The notes under the pieces were generated by a model. That model was not told the DNA's origin, did no database searches, and was given only the letters and a program-made list of their open reading frames with translations. Shown in pieces: positions 1 through 6,745 of a DNA stretch of 32,264 bases. The stretch is taken from NCBI RefSeq assembly GCF_016862635.1, contig NZ_BONI01000097.1:1-32264 (forward strand). Reading direction: 5' to 3'. This DNA is from Catellatospora coxensis (lineage in GTDB: Bacteria > Actinomycetota > Actinomycetes > Mycobacteriales > Micromonosporaceae). Each line of letters begins with the position of its first letter. The first letter of the stretch is position 1. A program made the translations under genes and the position numbers.

Positions 1-2
1 CC

Positions 3-1166
3 AACCTCGCGCTGACCAACCTGCGGCGCTCGCTGCCGCTGGTCGCCGAGGAGGCCGGGCAGTACGCCGACGCGCAGGCCGCCCTGGTCACGGCGCGCCG
101 CAGGAGGTCCCGGCTGGCGGGCGCGGCGACGGCGCTCGTGGCCGTGCCGCTGCTGGGCGCGATCTGGTTCGGCCTGCTCGGCCCCGCCCTCACGCCACCG
201 CCGGTGACCAGCTCGCCGAGCCCGTCCGCCCCGGCCCCGTCGCGCTCGCCGGTGACTCCGCTGCCGACCCGGGTGCCGCCCGGTGCGGCCAAGGCCGACC
301 TGCCTGCCGACCGGGGTGTCCAGGGTGGCGCACTGCTGCTGGCGAAGCGGGTCTCGGACGACCCCGTGTACGAGCTGCTCGGCGGCGACGGCATCCGGTA
401 CCGGCTGCCGCCCAGGCCGACCGGTGGCTTCACCATGGAACCCGTGCTGTCGCCGGACAGCCGGTGGGTGGCCTGGTCGTCGCCGCAGGGCACGGTGGTC
501 CGGGACCTGACCAGGACCCTCGTCCGTGAGCTGCCGTACCCCGTCGGCGAGCCCCGCTGGTCACCGTCCGGGACCTGGCTGCTCGTCTCACGGTTCACCG
601 ATCGCGCCGAGGTGCTCGTCCGGACCGCCGACTGGACCGTCTACGTGCTGCCCACCTCCGAGCGGGCCAGGCCCGTCGCGGCGGTGCTGGACAGCGGGGA
701 GCTGCTGCGGCTCGGCGACCGGATCACCGACACCACGGTCACCCTCGACCGGGTCGATCCGATGAGCTGGGCCGCCCACCGGTTCACCGTGGAGTTGGGA
801 GGCGTGCTCAAGGCGGGCGAGAGCGCGGTCTCTCTCGAGGTCACCTACGGCGACACCGGCGAACGCGACCTGATCGCCTTCGTGCTGCCCGCCGCCGACG
901 GCACGGCGGGCATCGAGATCGTGCAGTCCTCGGGCCCCGGCGACACGGTGTCCGCCGTGGTCAGCTTCTCGCCCGGCGACGGCCGTGTGCTGCACCGGAT
1001 CGGCCTGCGGCCGAGCGGGTACGCCCAGCCGCTGTGCTTCCGCGGCACGGATCTGCTGTGGACCGATGCCGAGGCCGTGCTCGGCGACGGCTACCGGCTG
1101 CCGCTGGACCCGGATTACGGCTACCGGCTGCCCGGCAGCGGCCGTATCGCCAACCTGTGGGGCTGA
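3..1166 (+). CDS. Membrane-anchored beta-propeller (WD40/TolB-like) protein, 5' end missing
   Basis: The reading frame is open from the first bases of the window and ends at TGA 1164-1166, so the gene starts upstream; 387 residues are visible. A basic stretch (TARRRRSR) precedes one hydrophobic segment at about residues 43-60, then a long Pro/Ser/Thr-rich linker. The rest is an extracytoplasmic domain with repeated propeller-like strands such as [12 protein letters not shown] and [11 protein letters not shown]. This layout, cytoplasmic N-terminus, one membrane helix and propeller, is common for actinobacterial proteins encoded next to ECF sigma factors, but no sigma gene is visible here, so that link is only inference. 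A GTG at base 138 is possible as a start but would begin inside the membrane helix, which argues for the upstream start. The ligand or role of the propeller is not recognisable. Confidence 0.75.
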   Translation, partial: NLALTNLRRSLPLVAEEAGQYADAQAALVTARRRRSRLAGAATALVAVPLLGAIWFGLLGPALTPPPVTSSPSPSAPAPSRSPVTPLPTRVPPGAAKADLPADRGVQGGALLLAKRVSDDPVYELLGGDGIRYRLPPRPTGGFTMEPVLSPDSRWVAWSSPQGTVVRDLTRTLVRELPYPVGEPRWSPSGTWLLVSRFTDRAEVLVRTADWTVYVLPTSERARPVAAVLDSGELLRLGDRITDTTVTLDRVDPMSWAAHRFTVELGGVLKAGESAVSLEVTYGDTGERDLIAFVLPAADGTAGIEIVQSSGPGDTVSAVVSFSPGDGRVLHRIGLRPSGYAQPLCFRGTDLLWTDAEAVLGDGYRLPLDPDYGYRLPGSGRIANLWG

Positions 1167-1209
1167 GCAGCGGCGGCGCGGTCGTCGGCGAGGCTGCGAG
1201 AATGATCGG

Positions 1210-2175
1210 ATGGGTGGTTCTCTGCCGATCATCGACCTGTCCGCCGACCGCGCCGCGGTGGCCGCCGGGATCCGCGCGGCGTGCCGCGACAGCGGGTTCT
1301 TCTACCTGACCGGGCACGGCGTGCCGGACGAGCTGCTGCGCCGGCTCGACGCGGCGTCGCGGGAGTTCTTCGCGCTGCCCGAGGACGTGAAGGCGGAGAT
1401 CGCCATGGCCCGGGGCGGCCGGGCCTGGCGCGGCTTCTTCCCGGTCGGCGGTGAGCTGACCTCCGGCCGGCCGGACCTGAAGGAGGGCCTGTACTTCGGC
1501 GCGGAGCTGCCCGCCGGCGACCCCCGCGTGGTCGCCGGGCTGCCGCTGCACGGGTCCAACCTGTACCCCCGGCAGGTGCCGGAGCTGGCCGAGGTGGTGC
1601 CGGCGTACCTGGCGGCGCTGACGGCGGTGGCGCAGGAGGTGATGCGCGGTGTGGCGGTGAGCCTGGACCTGCCCGAGGACTACTTCGCGAGCGGGTACAC
1701 GGCCGACCCGACGGTCCTGTTCCGGGTCTTCCACTACCCGCCGTCGCCGGCCGGGGACGACGGCTGGGGCGTCGGCGAGCACACCGACTACGGGCTGCTC
1801 ACGCTGCTGGCCCAGGACGGCAACGGCGGCCTGCAGGTGCGTACGCCCGGCGGCTGGATCGACGCGCCGCCGGTGCCCGGCACGTTCGTCTGCAACATCG
1901 GCGACATGCTGGACCGGCTGACCGGCGGCTGGTACCGCTCGACGCCGCACCGGGTGCGCAACGTCAGCGGCAACGAGCGGCTGTCGTTCCCGTTCTTCTT
2001 CGACCCGGACTTCTCGGCCGAGGTGCCGCCGCTGCCCGGCCCGGCCCGCGAAGGCGCGGACGGCCACCCCCGCTGGGACGGCCAGGACCTGCGCGCTTTC
2101 ACCGGAACGTACGGCGACTACCTGCTGGGCAAGGTGGGCAAGGTCTTCCCGCAACTGCGCGGCGAGGTCCTGTGA
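1210..2175 (+). CDS. 2-oxoglutarate/Fe(II)-dependent dioxygenase, isopenicillin N synthase-like
   Basis: A 321-residue cytosolic enzyme of the IPNS/2OG oxygenase family. The N-terminal DIOX_N-type region has the typical [12 protein letters not shown] motif near residues 28-39. The double-stranded beta-helix core carries the iron ligands H191 and D193 (EHTDYGLLT) and H247 (STPHRVRN), and the co-substrate motif R257-x-S259 ([12 protein letters not shown]). All facial-triad residues are intact, so it should be active. The family oxidises small molecules with O2, but substrate cannot be read from sequence. ATG 1210 is chosen because the conserved family N-terminus begins right there; the open frame continues upstream without homology. 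No biosynthetic neighbours are visible, so it looks like a stand-alone gene. No clear ribosome binding site is seen. Confidence 0.88.
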   Translation: MGGSLPIIDLSADRAAVAAGIRAACRDSGFFYLTGHGVPDELLRRLDAASREFFALPEDVKAEIAMARGGRAWRGFFPVGGELTSGRPDLKEGLYFGAELPAGDPRVVAGLPLHGSNLYPRQVPELAEVVPAYLAALTAVAQEVMRGVAVSLDLPEDYFASGYTADPTVLFRVFHYPPSPAGDDGWGVGEHTDYGLLTLLAQDGNGGLQVRTPGGWIDAPPVPGTFVCNIGDMLDRLTGGWYRSTPHRVRNVSGNERLSFPFFFDPDFSAEVPPLPGPAREGADGHPRWDGQDLRAFTGTYGDYLLGKVGKVFPQLRGEVL

Positions 2176-2276
2176 CCGTCTCTTCGCCCAGCCGGGCACA
2201 TGCTGTTCACCGGAAAGCCAGCATCCGTCCATCTTGACGGGAAAAGGTCGAGTGATCGGCTCACCGACCGCTGGAG

Positions 2277-2630
2277 ATGACGTTGACCGCTCGGTTCGAG
2301 TTCTACGAGCGGGCGTGTGCCGGCGTCACCTGGCGGCTGCTGTCCAGCAACAACCGTGACCTCGGCCGGTCCGGGGTGGGTTTCCCCGACGTCGACGCCT
2401 GCCTGCGCGCCGTGGACGAGGTCCGCGCGGCCGCGACCGAGGCCGAACCGGTGATCCATCGGGTGAGCCGGCTGGCCTGGGCCTGGCGGCTGGAGGCGGG
2501 CCCCGGCTCGGTGGCCGTGGCCAGCCGCGCCTACCAGCGCCGCGTCCAGGCCCAGACGGCCTGCGACCTCTTCCTCCGCCTCGCCGTCGAAGCCCCCGTC
2601 AACACCGAGGTCCGCCAGACCCGCGCCTGA
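2277..2630 (+). CDS. Small protein with two YegP/DUF1508-like repeats
   Basis: A 117-residue protein with no signal or membrane segment. It can be read as two similar halves: residues about 5-50 (FEFYERACAGVTWRLLSSNN then CLRAVDEV) and about 60-108 (VSRLAWAWRLEAGPGSVA then ACDLFLRLAVEA). Each half has a beta-strand with W-R-L, a short turn and a helix, which is the pattern of the YegP/DUF1508 fold. The match is by eye and imperfect, so the family call is tentative. Codon use is like that of its neighbours and the frame is well biased, which supports a real gene. ATG 2277 has only a weak upstream GGAG. It converges on arfB, with a strong inverted repeat between them. Confidence 0.6.
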   Translation: MTLTARFEFYERACAGVTWRLLSSNNRDLGRSGVGFPDVDACLRAVDEVRAAATEAEPVIHRVSRLAWAWRLEAGPGSVAVASRAYQRRVQAQTACDLFLRLAVEAPVNTEVRQTRA

Positions 2631-2658
2631 CCCACCGACCTGGTGCTCCCTCACCCGC

Positions 2659-2721
2659 CGCAACTCTTGAAGAGTCGCGGCCACGGGGACGCGCCGAAGC
2701 CGCGACTCTTCAAGAGTTGCG
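2659..2721. repeat. Perfect 22-bp inverted repeat between convergent genes (terminator-like)
   Basis: Arms 2659-2680 and 2700-2721 are exact reverse complements (CGCAACTCTTGAAGAGTCGC and two more bases) with a 19-nt loop. It lies between the 3' ends of the YegP-like gene and arfB, the place of a bidirectional terminator, but there is no T-tract. The arm sequence is related to the hairpin at 23102-23166. Confidence 0.85.
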
Positions 2722-2743
2722 ACCGGGAAGAGTTGCGACCGGG
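2712..2743. repeat. 16-bp exact tandem duplication of the inverted-repeat end
   Basis: AAGAGTTGCGACCGGG occurs twice head to tail, at 2712-2727 and 2728-2743. The first copy overlaps the right arm of the hairpin at 2659-2721, so the repeat end has been duplicated once. Confidence 0.85.
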
Positions 2744-2751
2744 GTGGGTGG

Positions 2752-3177
2752 TCAGTCGGGGGAGCCGCGGCGGAGTTGTTTGATGGCGGAGCGGTGTTTC
2801 TTGGCCTGTAGGCGGCGTTGTTTGGCGCCTTTGCTCATCTTGGTGGGGCGGCGGGGTGGCGGCGGGGGAGCCAGTGCCTCGCGGAGCAGGGTGGCGAGGC
2901 GTTCGCGGGCCGCTTCGCGGTTGGCGAGCTGGGCGCGGTGCTCGCTGGCGGCGATGGTGAGCACCCCGCCGGTCAGCCGGTGGCCCAGCCGGTCGAGGAC
3001 GCGGTCGCGGAGCTCGTCGGGGATGGCGTGGGAGCGCTCCACGTCGTACGACAGCTCCACCCGGCTGTCGCTCGTGTTGACCCCCTGACCACCCGGCCCG
3101 GAGCTGCGCGAGAAGCGTTCGCGCAGCTCGCTGTCGGGTATCACGACCCGATCGGTGATCCTCAAGTCCTCGGCCAC
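2752..3177 (-). CDS. arfB: Alternative ribosome-rescue factor / peptidyl-tRNA hydrolase ArfB
   Basis: A 141-residue stand-alone release-factor domain that frees nascent chains from stalled ribosomes. The catalytic GGQ is at residues 29-31 in [20 protein letters not shown], the classic class-I release-factor signature. The codon-recognition domain is absent, and the C-terminus is a basic tail ([18 protein letters not shown]) like the one that enters the mRNA channel in ArfB. An upstream GTG at 3189 is also in frame, but AAGGAGG at 3195-3189 overlaps it. The GTG at 3177 lies 11 nt after that site and begins the conserved MAEDLRIT N-terminus, so it was chosen. The gene is transcribed divergently from the mannan operon and stands alone. 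Confidence 0.92.
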   Translation of the reverse strand: MAEDLRITDRVVIPDSELRERFSRSSGPGGQGVNTSDSRVELSYDVERSHAIPDELRDRVLDRLGHRLTGGVLTIAASEHRAQLANREAARERLATLLREALAPPPPPRRPTKMSKGAKQRRLQAKKHRSAIKQLRRGSPD

Positions 3178-3350
3178 GGTGCCGCGCACCTCCTTCCGGC
3201 GTCCTCGTGCGCCCGCCGATCATGCCGTACGGAGAGCGCGTTCACCGCACGGTTTTCCTCGTTGACCAGTCTAACCATCGATATCAGTCAAGATTACTTA
3301 ATCGGTTTTCATGGTCCACGTCACAGGATCGTCACGAGAACGACGTCCTA

Positions 3351-3379
3351 TTGACACGTTGGGAGCGCGCCCATACCGT
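3351..3379 (+). promoter_or_regulatory. Promoter of the mannan-transport operon (-35 TTGACA, -10 TACCGT)
   Basis: TTGACA at 3351-3356 and TACCGT at 3374-3379 are separated by exactly 17 nt. The spacer is filled by the operator at 3360-3373. The start of the first gene, at 3452, leaves a leader of roughly 65 nt. Confidence 0.7.
3360..3373. promoter_or_regulatory. LacI/CebR-type operator inside the promoter spacer
   Basis: TGGGAGCGCGCCCA differs from the well-known actinobacterial CebR-type operator (TGGGAGCGCTCCCA) at one base. It lies between the -35 and -10 boxes, so bound repressor would block RNA polymerase. The regulator is not in the window. Confidence 0.7.
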
Positions 3380-3418
3380 GTGTGCACTTATCCGGTTCAG
3401 TAGACGCTTCGCTATCTC

Positions 3419-3432
3419 TGGAAGCGCTCCAA
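3419..3432. promoter_or_regulatory. Second LacI/CebR-type operator in the leader
   Basis: TGGAAGCGCTCCAA matches the CebR-type consensus at 12 of 14 positions, 20 bases before the start codon at 3452 and 59 bases downstream of the first operator. Two sites suggest cooperative repression. Confidence 0.6.
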
Positions 3433-3451
3433 GTTGTTTCGGAGGACGTAC

Positions 3452-4732
3452 ATGCGACTGCACAGGTCCGGCTGGGTGGTGGCCACCGCGCTCGTCGCGG
3501 TCGGCGCGCTCACGCTCGCCGGTTGCAAGGGCGGCGGCAGTGACGAGCCGTCGAAGCCCGGCAGCCCGGTCGAGCTGAAGATCGCCTTCTGGGGCGACTT
3601 CGGTCTCGACGAGCTGAAGGCCAAGTACGAGGCGGCCAACCCGAACGTCAAGATCGTCCTCAACTCGGGCGAGTACAACGCCCAGCACGAGGACCTGCAG
3701 AAGAAGCTGATCGCCGGCTCCGGCGCCCCCGACATCGCGGCGATCGACGAGGGCTTCATCGTCAGCTTCCGCAGCCAGGCCGACAAGTTCGTGAACCTGC
3801 TCGACAAGGGCGCGAGCAAGTACCAGGACAAGTACCTGGGCTGGAAGTGGAAGCAGTCGCTGTCGGCCGACGGCAAGACCCAGATCGGTCTCGGCACCGA
3901 CGTCGGCGGCCTGGCCATGTGCTACCGCACCGACCTGTTCAAGGCGGCGGGCCTGCCCACCGCCCGCGACGAGGTCTCCAAGCTGTGGCCGACCTGGGAC
4001 GAGTTCATCAAGACCGGCCAGAACTACACCGCCAAGTCGAAGAAGAAGTTCGTCGACAACGCCACCAACCTGTTCAACCCGATCCTGGGCCAGCAGCCGG
4101 TGGGCTTCTACGACGAGTCCGAGACGCTGAAGATGGACGGCGGCCCGAAGGCGGCGTTCGACCTCACCCTCAAGTCCATCGAGGCGGGCCTGTCGGCCAA
4201 CCTGCCGGCCTGGTCGCCGGAGTGGAACGCGGCCTTCGTCAAGGGCGACTTCGCGGTGCTGGCCTGCCCGGCGTGGATGCAGGGCCACATCAAGAACACC
4301 GCGCCGGACACCGCCGGCAAGTGGGACGTCGCGGCCATCCCCGGTGGCGGCGGCAACTGGGGCGGCTCGTTCCTGACCGTGCCGAAGCAGGGCAAGAACG
4401 TCGACGAGGCGTACAAGCTGCTGGAGTGGCTGATCCAGCCCGAGCAGCAGATCGAGATCTTCAAGAAGGTCGGCAACCTGCCCTCGCAGCCGGCTCTCTA
4501 CAAGGACCCGGCGATCGCCGACTTCAAGAACCCGTTCTTCAGCGACGCCCCGGTCGGCACGATCTTCAGCAAGACCGCCGAGGGCCTGACCCCGCAGTAC
4601 CTGGGCAAGAAGAACGGCCCGACCCGGGTCGCGGTCGAGAACGTCATCAACTCCGTCCAGGCCGGCACCACCAAGCCCGGCGACGCCTGGGCGCAGGCGG
4701 TCAAGGAAGCCGAGAAGGCGTCCAAGGCCTAG
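3452..4732 (+). CDS. CUT1 sugar ABC transporter substrate-binding lipoprotein
   Basis: A 426-residue solute-binding protein (SBP_bac_1 type). It has a short basic N-terminus, a hydrophobic h-region and a lipobox LAGC with C25 as the lipidated cysteine, so it is tethered to the outer face of the membrane. The mature part carries family features such as KIAFWGDFGLDELKAKYEA near the start and LLEWLIQPEQQIEIFKK near residue 330. ATG 3452 is preferred over an upstream TTG at 3434 because GGAGG at 3441-3445 is 6 nt before it. It heads an operon with two permeases and a beta-mannosidase, so manno-oligosaccharides are the likely ligand (inference from context). The operators at 3360 and 3419 indicate repression by a LacI-family protein. 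Confidence 0.92.
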   Translation: MRLHRSGWVVATALVAVGALTLAGCKGGGSDEPSKPGSPVELKIAFWGDFGLDELKAKYEAANPNVKIVLNSGEYNAQHEDLQKKLIAGSGAPDIAAIDEGFIVSFRSQADKFVNLLDKGASKYQDKYLGWKWKQSLSADGKTQIGLGTDVGGLAMCYRTDLFKAAGLPTARDEVSKLWPTWDEFIKTGQNYTAKSKKKFVDNATNLFNPILGQQPVGFYDESETLKMDGGPKAAFDLTLKSIEAGLSANLPAWSPEWNAAFVKGDFAVLACPAWMQGHIKNTAPDTAGKWDVAAIPGGGGNWGGSFLTVPKQGKNVDEAYKLLEWLIQPEQQIEIFKKVGNLPSQPALYKDPAIADFKNPFFSDAPVGTIFSKTAEGLTPQYLGKKNGPTRVAVENVINSVQAGTTKPGDAWAQAVKEAEKASKA

Positions 4733-4790
4733 CAGGCAGTGACATGCGGAGCCCGCCACGCGGACTCCTGGCGCGTTGCGGTGCGGATCG

Positions 4791-4827
4791 GAAGGGGTGG
4801 GCGTCTCCCTACGGCGTCCACCCCTTC
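4791..4827 (+). terminator. Intercistronic hairpin after the binding-protein gene
   Basis: GAAGGGGTGG (4791-4800) pairs with CCACCCCTTC (4818-4827), with further pairs possible inside. It sits in the 151-nt gap between the binding protein and the first permease. Such hairpins often keep the binding-protein mRNA more abundant than the permease mRNA. Confidence 0.6.
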
Positions 4828-4883
4828 ACCCGCCGCGCCACGTTCCGCATCATATCGACCGTCCTCGGTAAACGGAGGTAATC

Positions 4884-5807
4884 GTGCGCGGGCTATCGCA
4901 CCGGCTGCACCGATTCGACGTGAAGCAGATGCCTTACGTCCTGATCGCACCGTTCTTCATCCTCTTCGCGATCTTCGGGCTGTTCCCGCTGATCTTCAAC
5001 GGCGTGGTGGCCCTGCGCACCTGGCGGCTGGACGACCCGGCCCAGGACGGCTGGGCGGGCCTGGCCAACTTCGAGAAACTGCTGACCGACGAGGACTTCT
5101 GGAACGCGCTCTACAACACCTTCGGCATCTTCGTGCTGTCCACGGTGCCGCAGCTGCTGCTCGCCCTGTGCGTGGCGTTCCTGCTCAACCGCAGGCTGCG
5201 CGGGCAGACCTGGTTCCGGGTCAGCATGCTGCTGCCGTACATCACCCCGCTGACCGCGTCCACGCTGGTCTTCCTGGTGGTGTTCGGGCGCGACTACGGC
5301 GTGGCCAACTGGGTGCTGTCCGTCTTCGGCATGGACGACCCGATCGACTGGCGGGCGGGCAAGCTGCAGTCCTGGGTCGCCATCGCCACGATGGTCAACT
5401 GGAAGTGGATCGGCTACAACGCGCTGCTCTACCTGTCGGCGATGCAGACCATCCCGCGCGACATCTACGAGGCGTCCGCCCTCGACGGCGCGACCTCGTG
5501 GAAGCAGCTGTGGCGGATCACCGTACCGATGATCCTGCCCGTCGTGATCTTCACCGTCGTGCTGTCCACCATCGGCGGCCTGCAGCTGTTCACCGAGCCG
5601 ATGCTGCTCGACGCCAACCCCGCGTCGGCCAGCGGCGGCTCCAACGGCGAGTGGCAGACCATCGCCCAGCTCATCTACAAGGTCGGCTGGAAGAACCTCA
5701 ACCTGGGCTACGCGGCCGCGATGTCCTGGGCCCTGTTCCTGATCATCGTCATCGTCGCGGTCGTCAACACCCTGGTCACCAGCCGGCTCGGAGGAGGAAA
5801 GCGATGA
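4884..5807 (+). CDS. CUT1 sugar ABC transporter permease (MalF-like)
   Basis: A 307-residue inner-membrane permease with about six hydrophobic segments, beginning at PYVLIAPFFILFAIFGLFPL. The EAA loop, EASALDGATSWKQLWRITVP near residues 195-214, is the contact site for the ATPase subunit. GTG 4884 is chosen because GGAGG at 4874-4878 lies 5 nt upstream. The gene overlaps the next permease by 4 nt (ATGA), so the two are translationally coupled and form the heterodimeric channel. It belongs to the operon that starts at the operator-controlled promoter near 3351. Confidence 0.93.
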   Translation: MRGLSHRLHRFDVKQMPYVLIAPFFILFAIFGLFPLIFNGVVALRTWRLDDPAQDGWAGLANFEKLLTDEDFWNALYNTFGIFVLSTVPQLLLALCVAFLLNRRLRGQTWFRVSMLLPYITPLTASTLVFLVVFGRDYGVANWVLSVFGMDDPIDWRAGKLQSWVAIATMVNWKWIGYNALLYLSAMQTIPRDIYEASALDGATSWKQLWRITVPMILPVVIFTVVLSTIGGLQLFTEPMLLDANPASASGGSNGEWQTIAQLIYKVGWKNLNLGYAAAMSWALFLIIVIVAVVNTLVTSRLGGGKR

Positions 5808-6745
5808 GCACCACCACCGACACCCGCGCCGCGGCCCCGGCGCAGGCGCGCCCCGACCAGGCGCCGCGCCGCAGGCTGAAGCCCGCGCTGCTGGGCCGCG
5901 CGCCCCAGGACACCCCGGCCGGCAAGTGGACCTACCTGCTGCTCGGGCTGACGTTCCTGCTGTCCATCTACCCGATCTACTGGATGTTCGTCATCGCGAC
6001 GAGCACCGACGCGGCGCTGGCGGAGATCCCGCCGAAGTTCCTGCCGGGCGGCGAGTTCATGAAGAACCTGACCGAGGTCTTCTCGCTGCAGGACGTGTAC
6101 TTCGCCGAGTCGCTGGTCAACAGCGTCATCGTGTCCACTGTGATCACCGTGTCGGTGCTGTTCTTCTGCTCGGTGGCCGGCTTCGCGTTCGCCAAGCTGC
6201 GCTTCCGGGGCAGCCGGATCCTGATGGTGATGGTCGTGCTCACCCTCACCGTGCCCAACCAGCTCGGCATCGTCGCGCTCTACATCCTGATGGGCTACCT
6301 GCCCGGCGAGGGCGGCTGGAACGGCAGCCTGCTCGCGGTCATCGTGCCCGGCCTGGTCAGCGCGTTCGGCGTGTTCTACATGCGGCAGTTCATCCTCGGC
6401 GCGGTGCCCGACGAGCTGATCGAGTCGGGCCGCGTCGACGGCGCGACGACCATGCGCATCTACTGGAGCATCGTGCTGCCCGCGATCCGGCCCGCGCTGG
6501 CCGTGCTGGGCCTGCTGACCTTCGTCGGCAGCTGGAACGACTTCCAGTGGCCGCTCATCACGCTGGGCGGCACGGACTACCCGACCTCGATGGTCGCGCT
6601 GTTCGACCTGGCCAGCGGTAATTATGTGCTGTACCGGCGGGTGCTCGCCGGTGCGTTCGTGGCCACCGTGCCACTGATCATCTTGTTGTTCGTCGGGGGC
6701 AGGCAGATCGTCCGCGGCATCATGGAGGGTGCGGTCAAATCGTGA
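5804..6745 (+). CDS. CUT1 sugar ABC transporter permease (MalG-like)
   Basis: A 313-residue permease and partner of the preceding gene. After an Ala/Pro-rich cytoplasmic N-terminus, six membrane segments follow, the first at YLLLGLTFLLSIYPIYWMFV. The EAA motif is ELIESGRVDGATTMRIYWSI around residues 204-223, followed by the conserved VLPAIRPALAVL. The start ATG 5804 overlaps the stop of the MalF-like gene, and GGAGGAAA is just upstream. The stop overlaps the start of the beta-mannosidase (GTGA at 6742-6745). No ATP-binding subunit follows, so ATP hydrolysis must come from an ATPase encoded elsewhere. Confidence 0.93.
   Translation: MSTTTDTRAAAPAQARPDQAPRRRLKPALLGRAPQDTPAGKWTYLLLGLTFLLSIYPIYWMFVIATSTDAALAEIPPKFLPGGEFMKNLTEVFSLQDVYFAESLVNSVIVSTVITVSVLFFCSVAGFAFAKLRFRGSRILMVMVVLTLTVPNQLGIVALYILMGYLPGEGGWNGSLLAVIVPGLVSAFGVFYMRQFILGAVPDELIESGRVDGATTMRIYWSIVLPAIRPALAVLGLLTFVGSWNDFQWPLITLGGTDYPTSMVALFDLASGNYVLYRRVLAGAFVATVPLIILLFVGGRQIVRGIMEGAVKS

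Noticed and set aside
3434-3451. TTG 3434 as start of the binding lipoprotein
   Set aside because: It would place the ribosome binding site inside the gene and spoil the signal peptide; ATG 3452 has GGAGG at the right distance.
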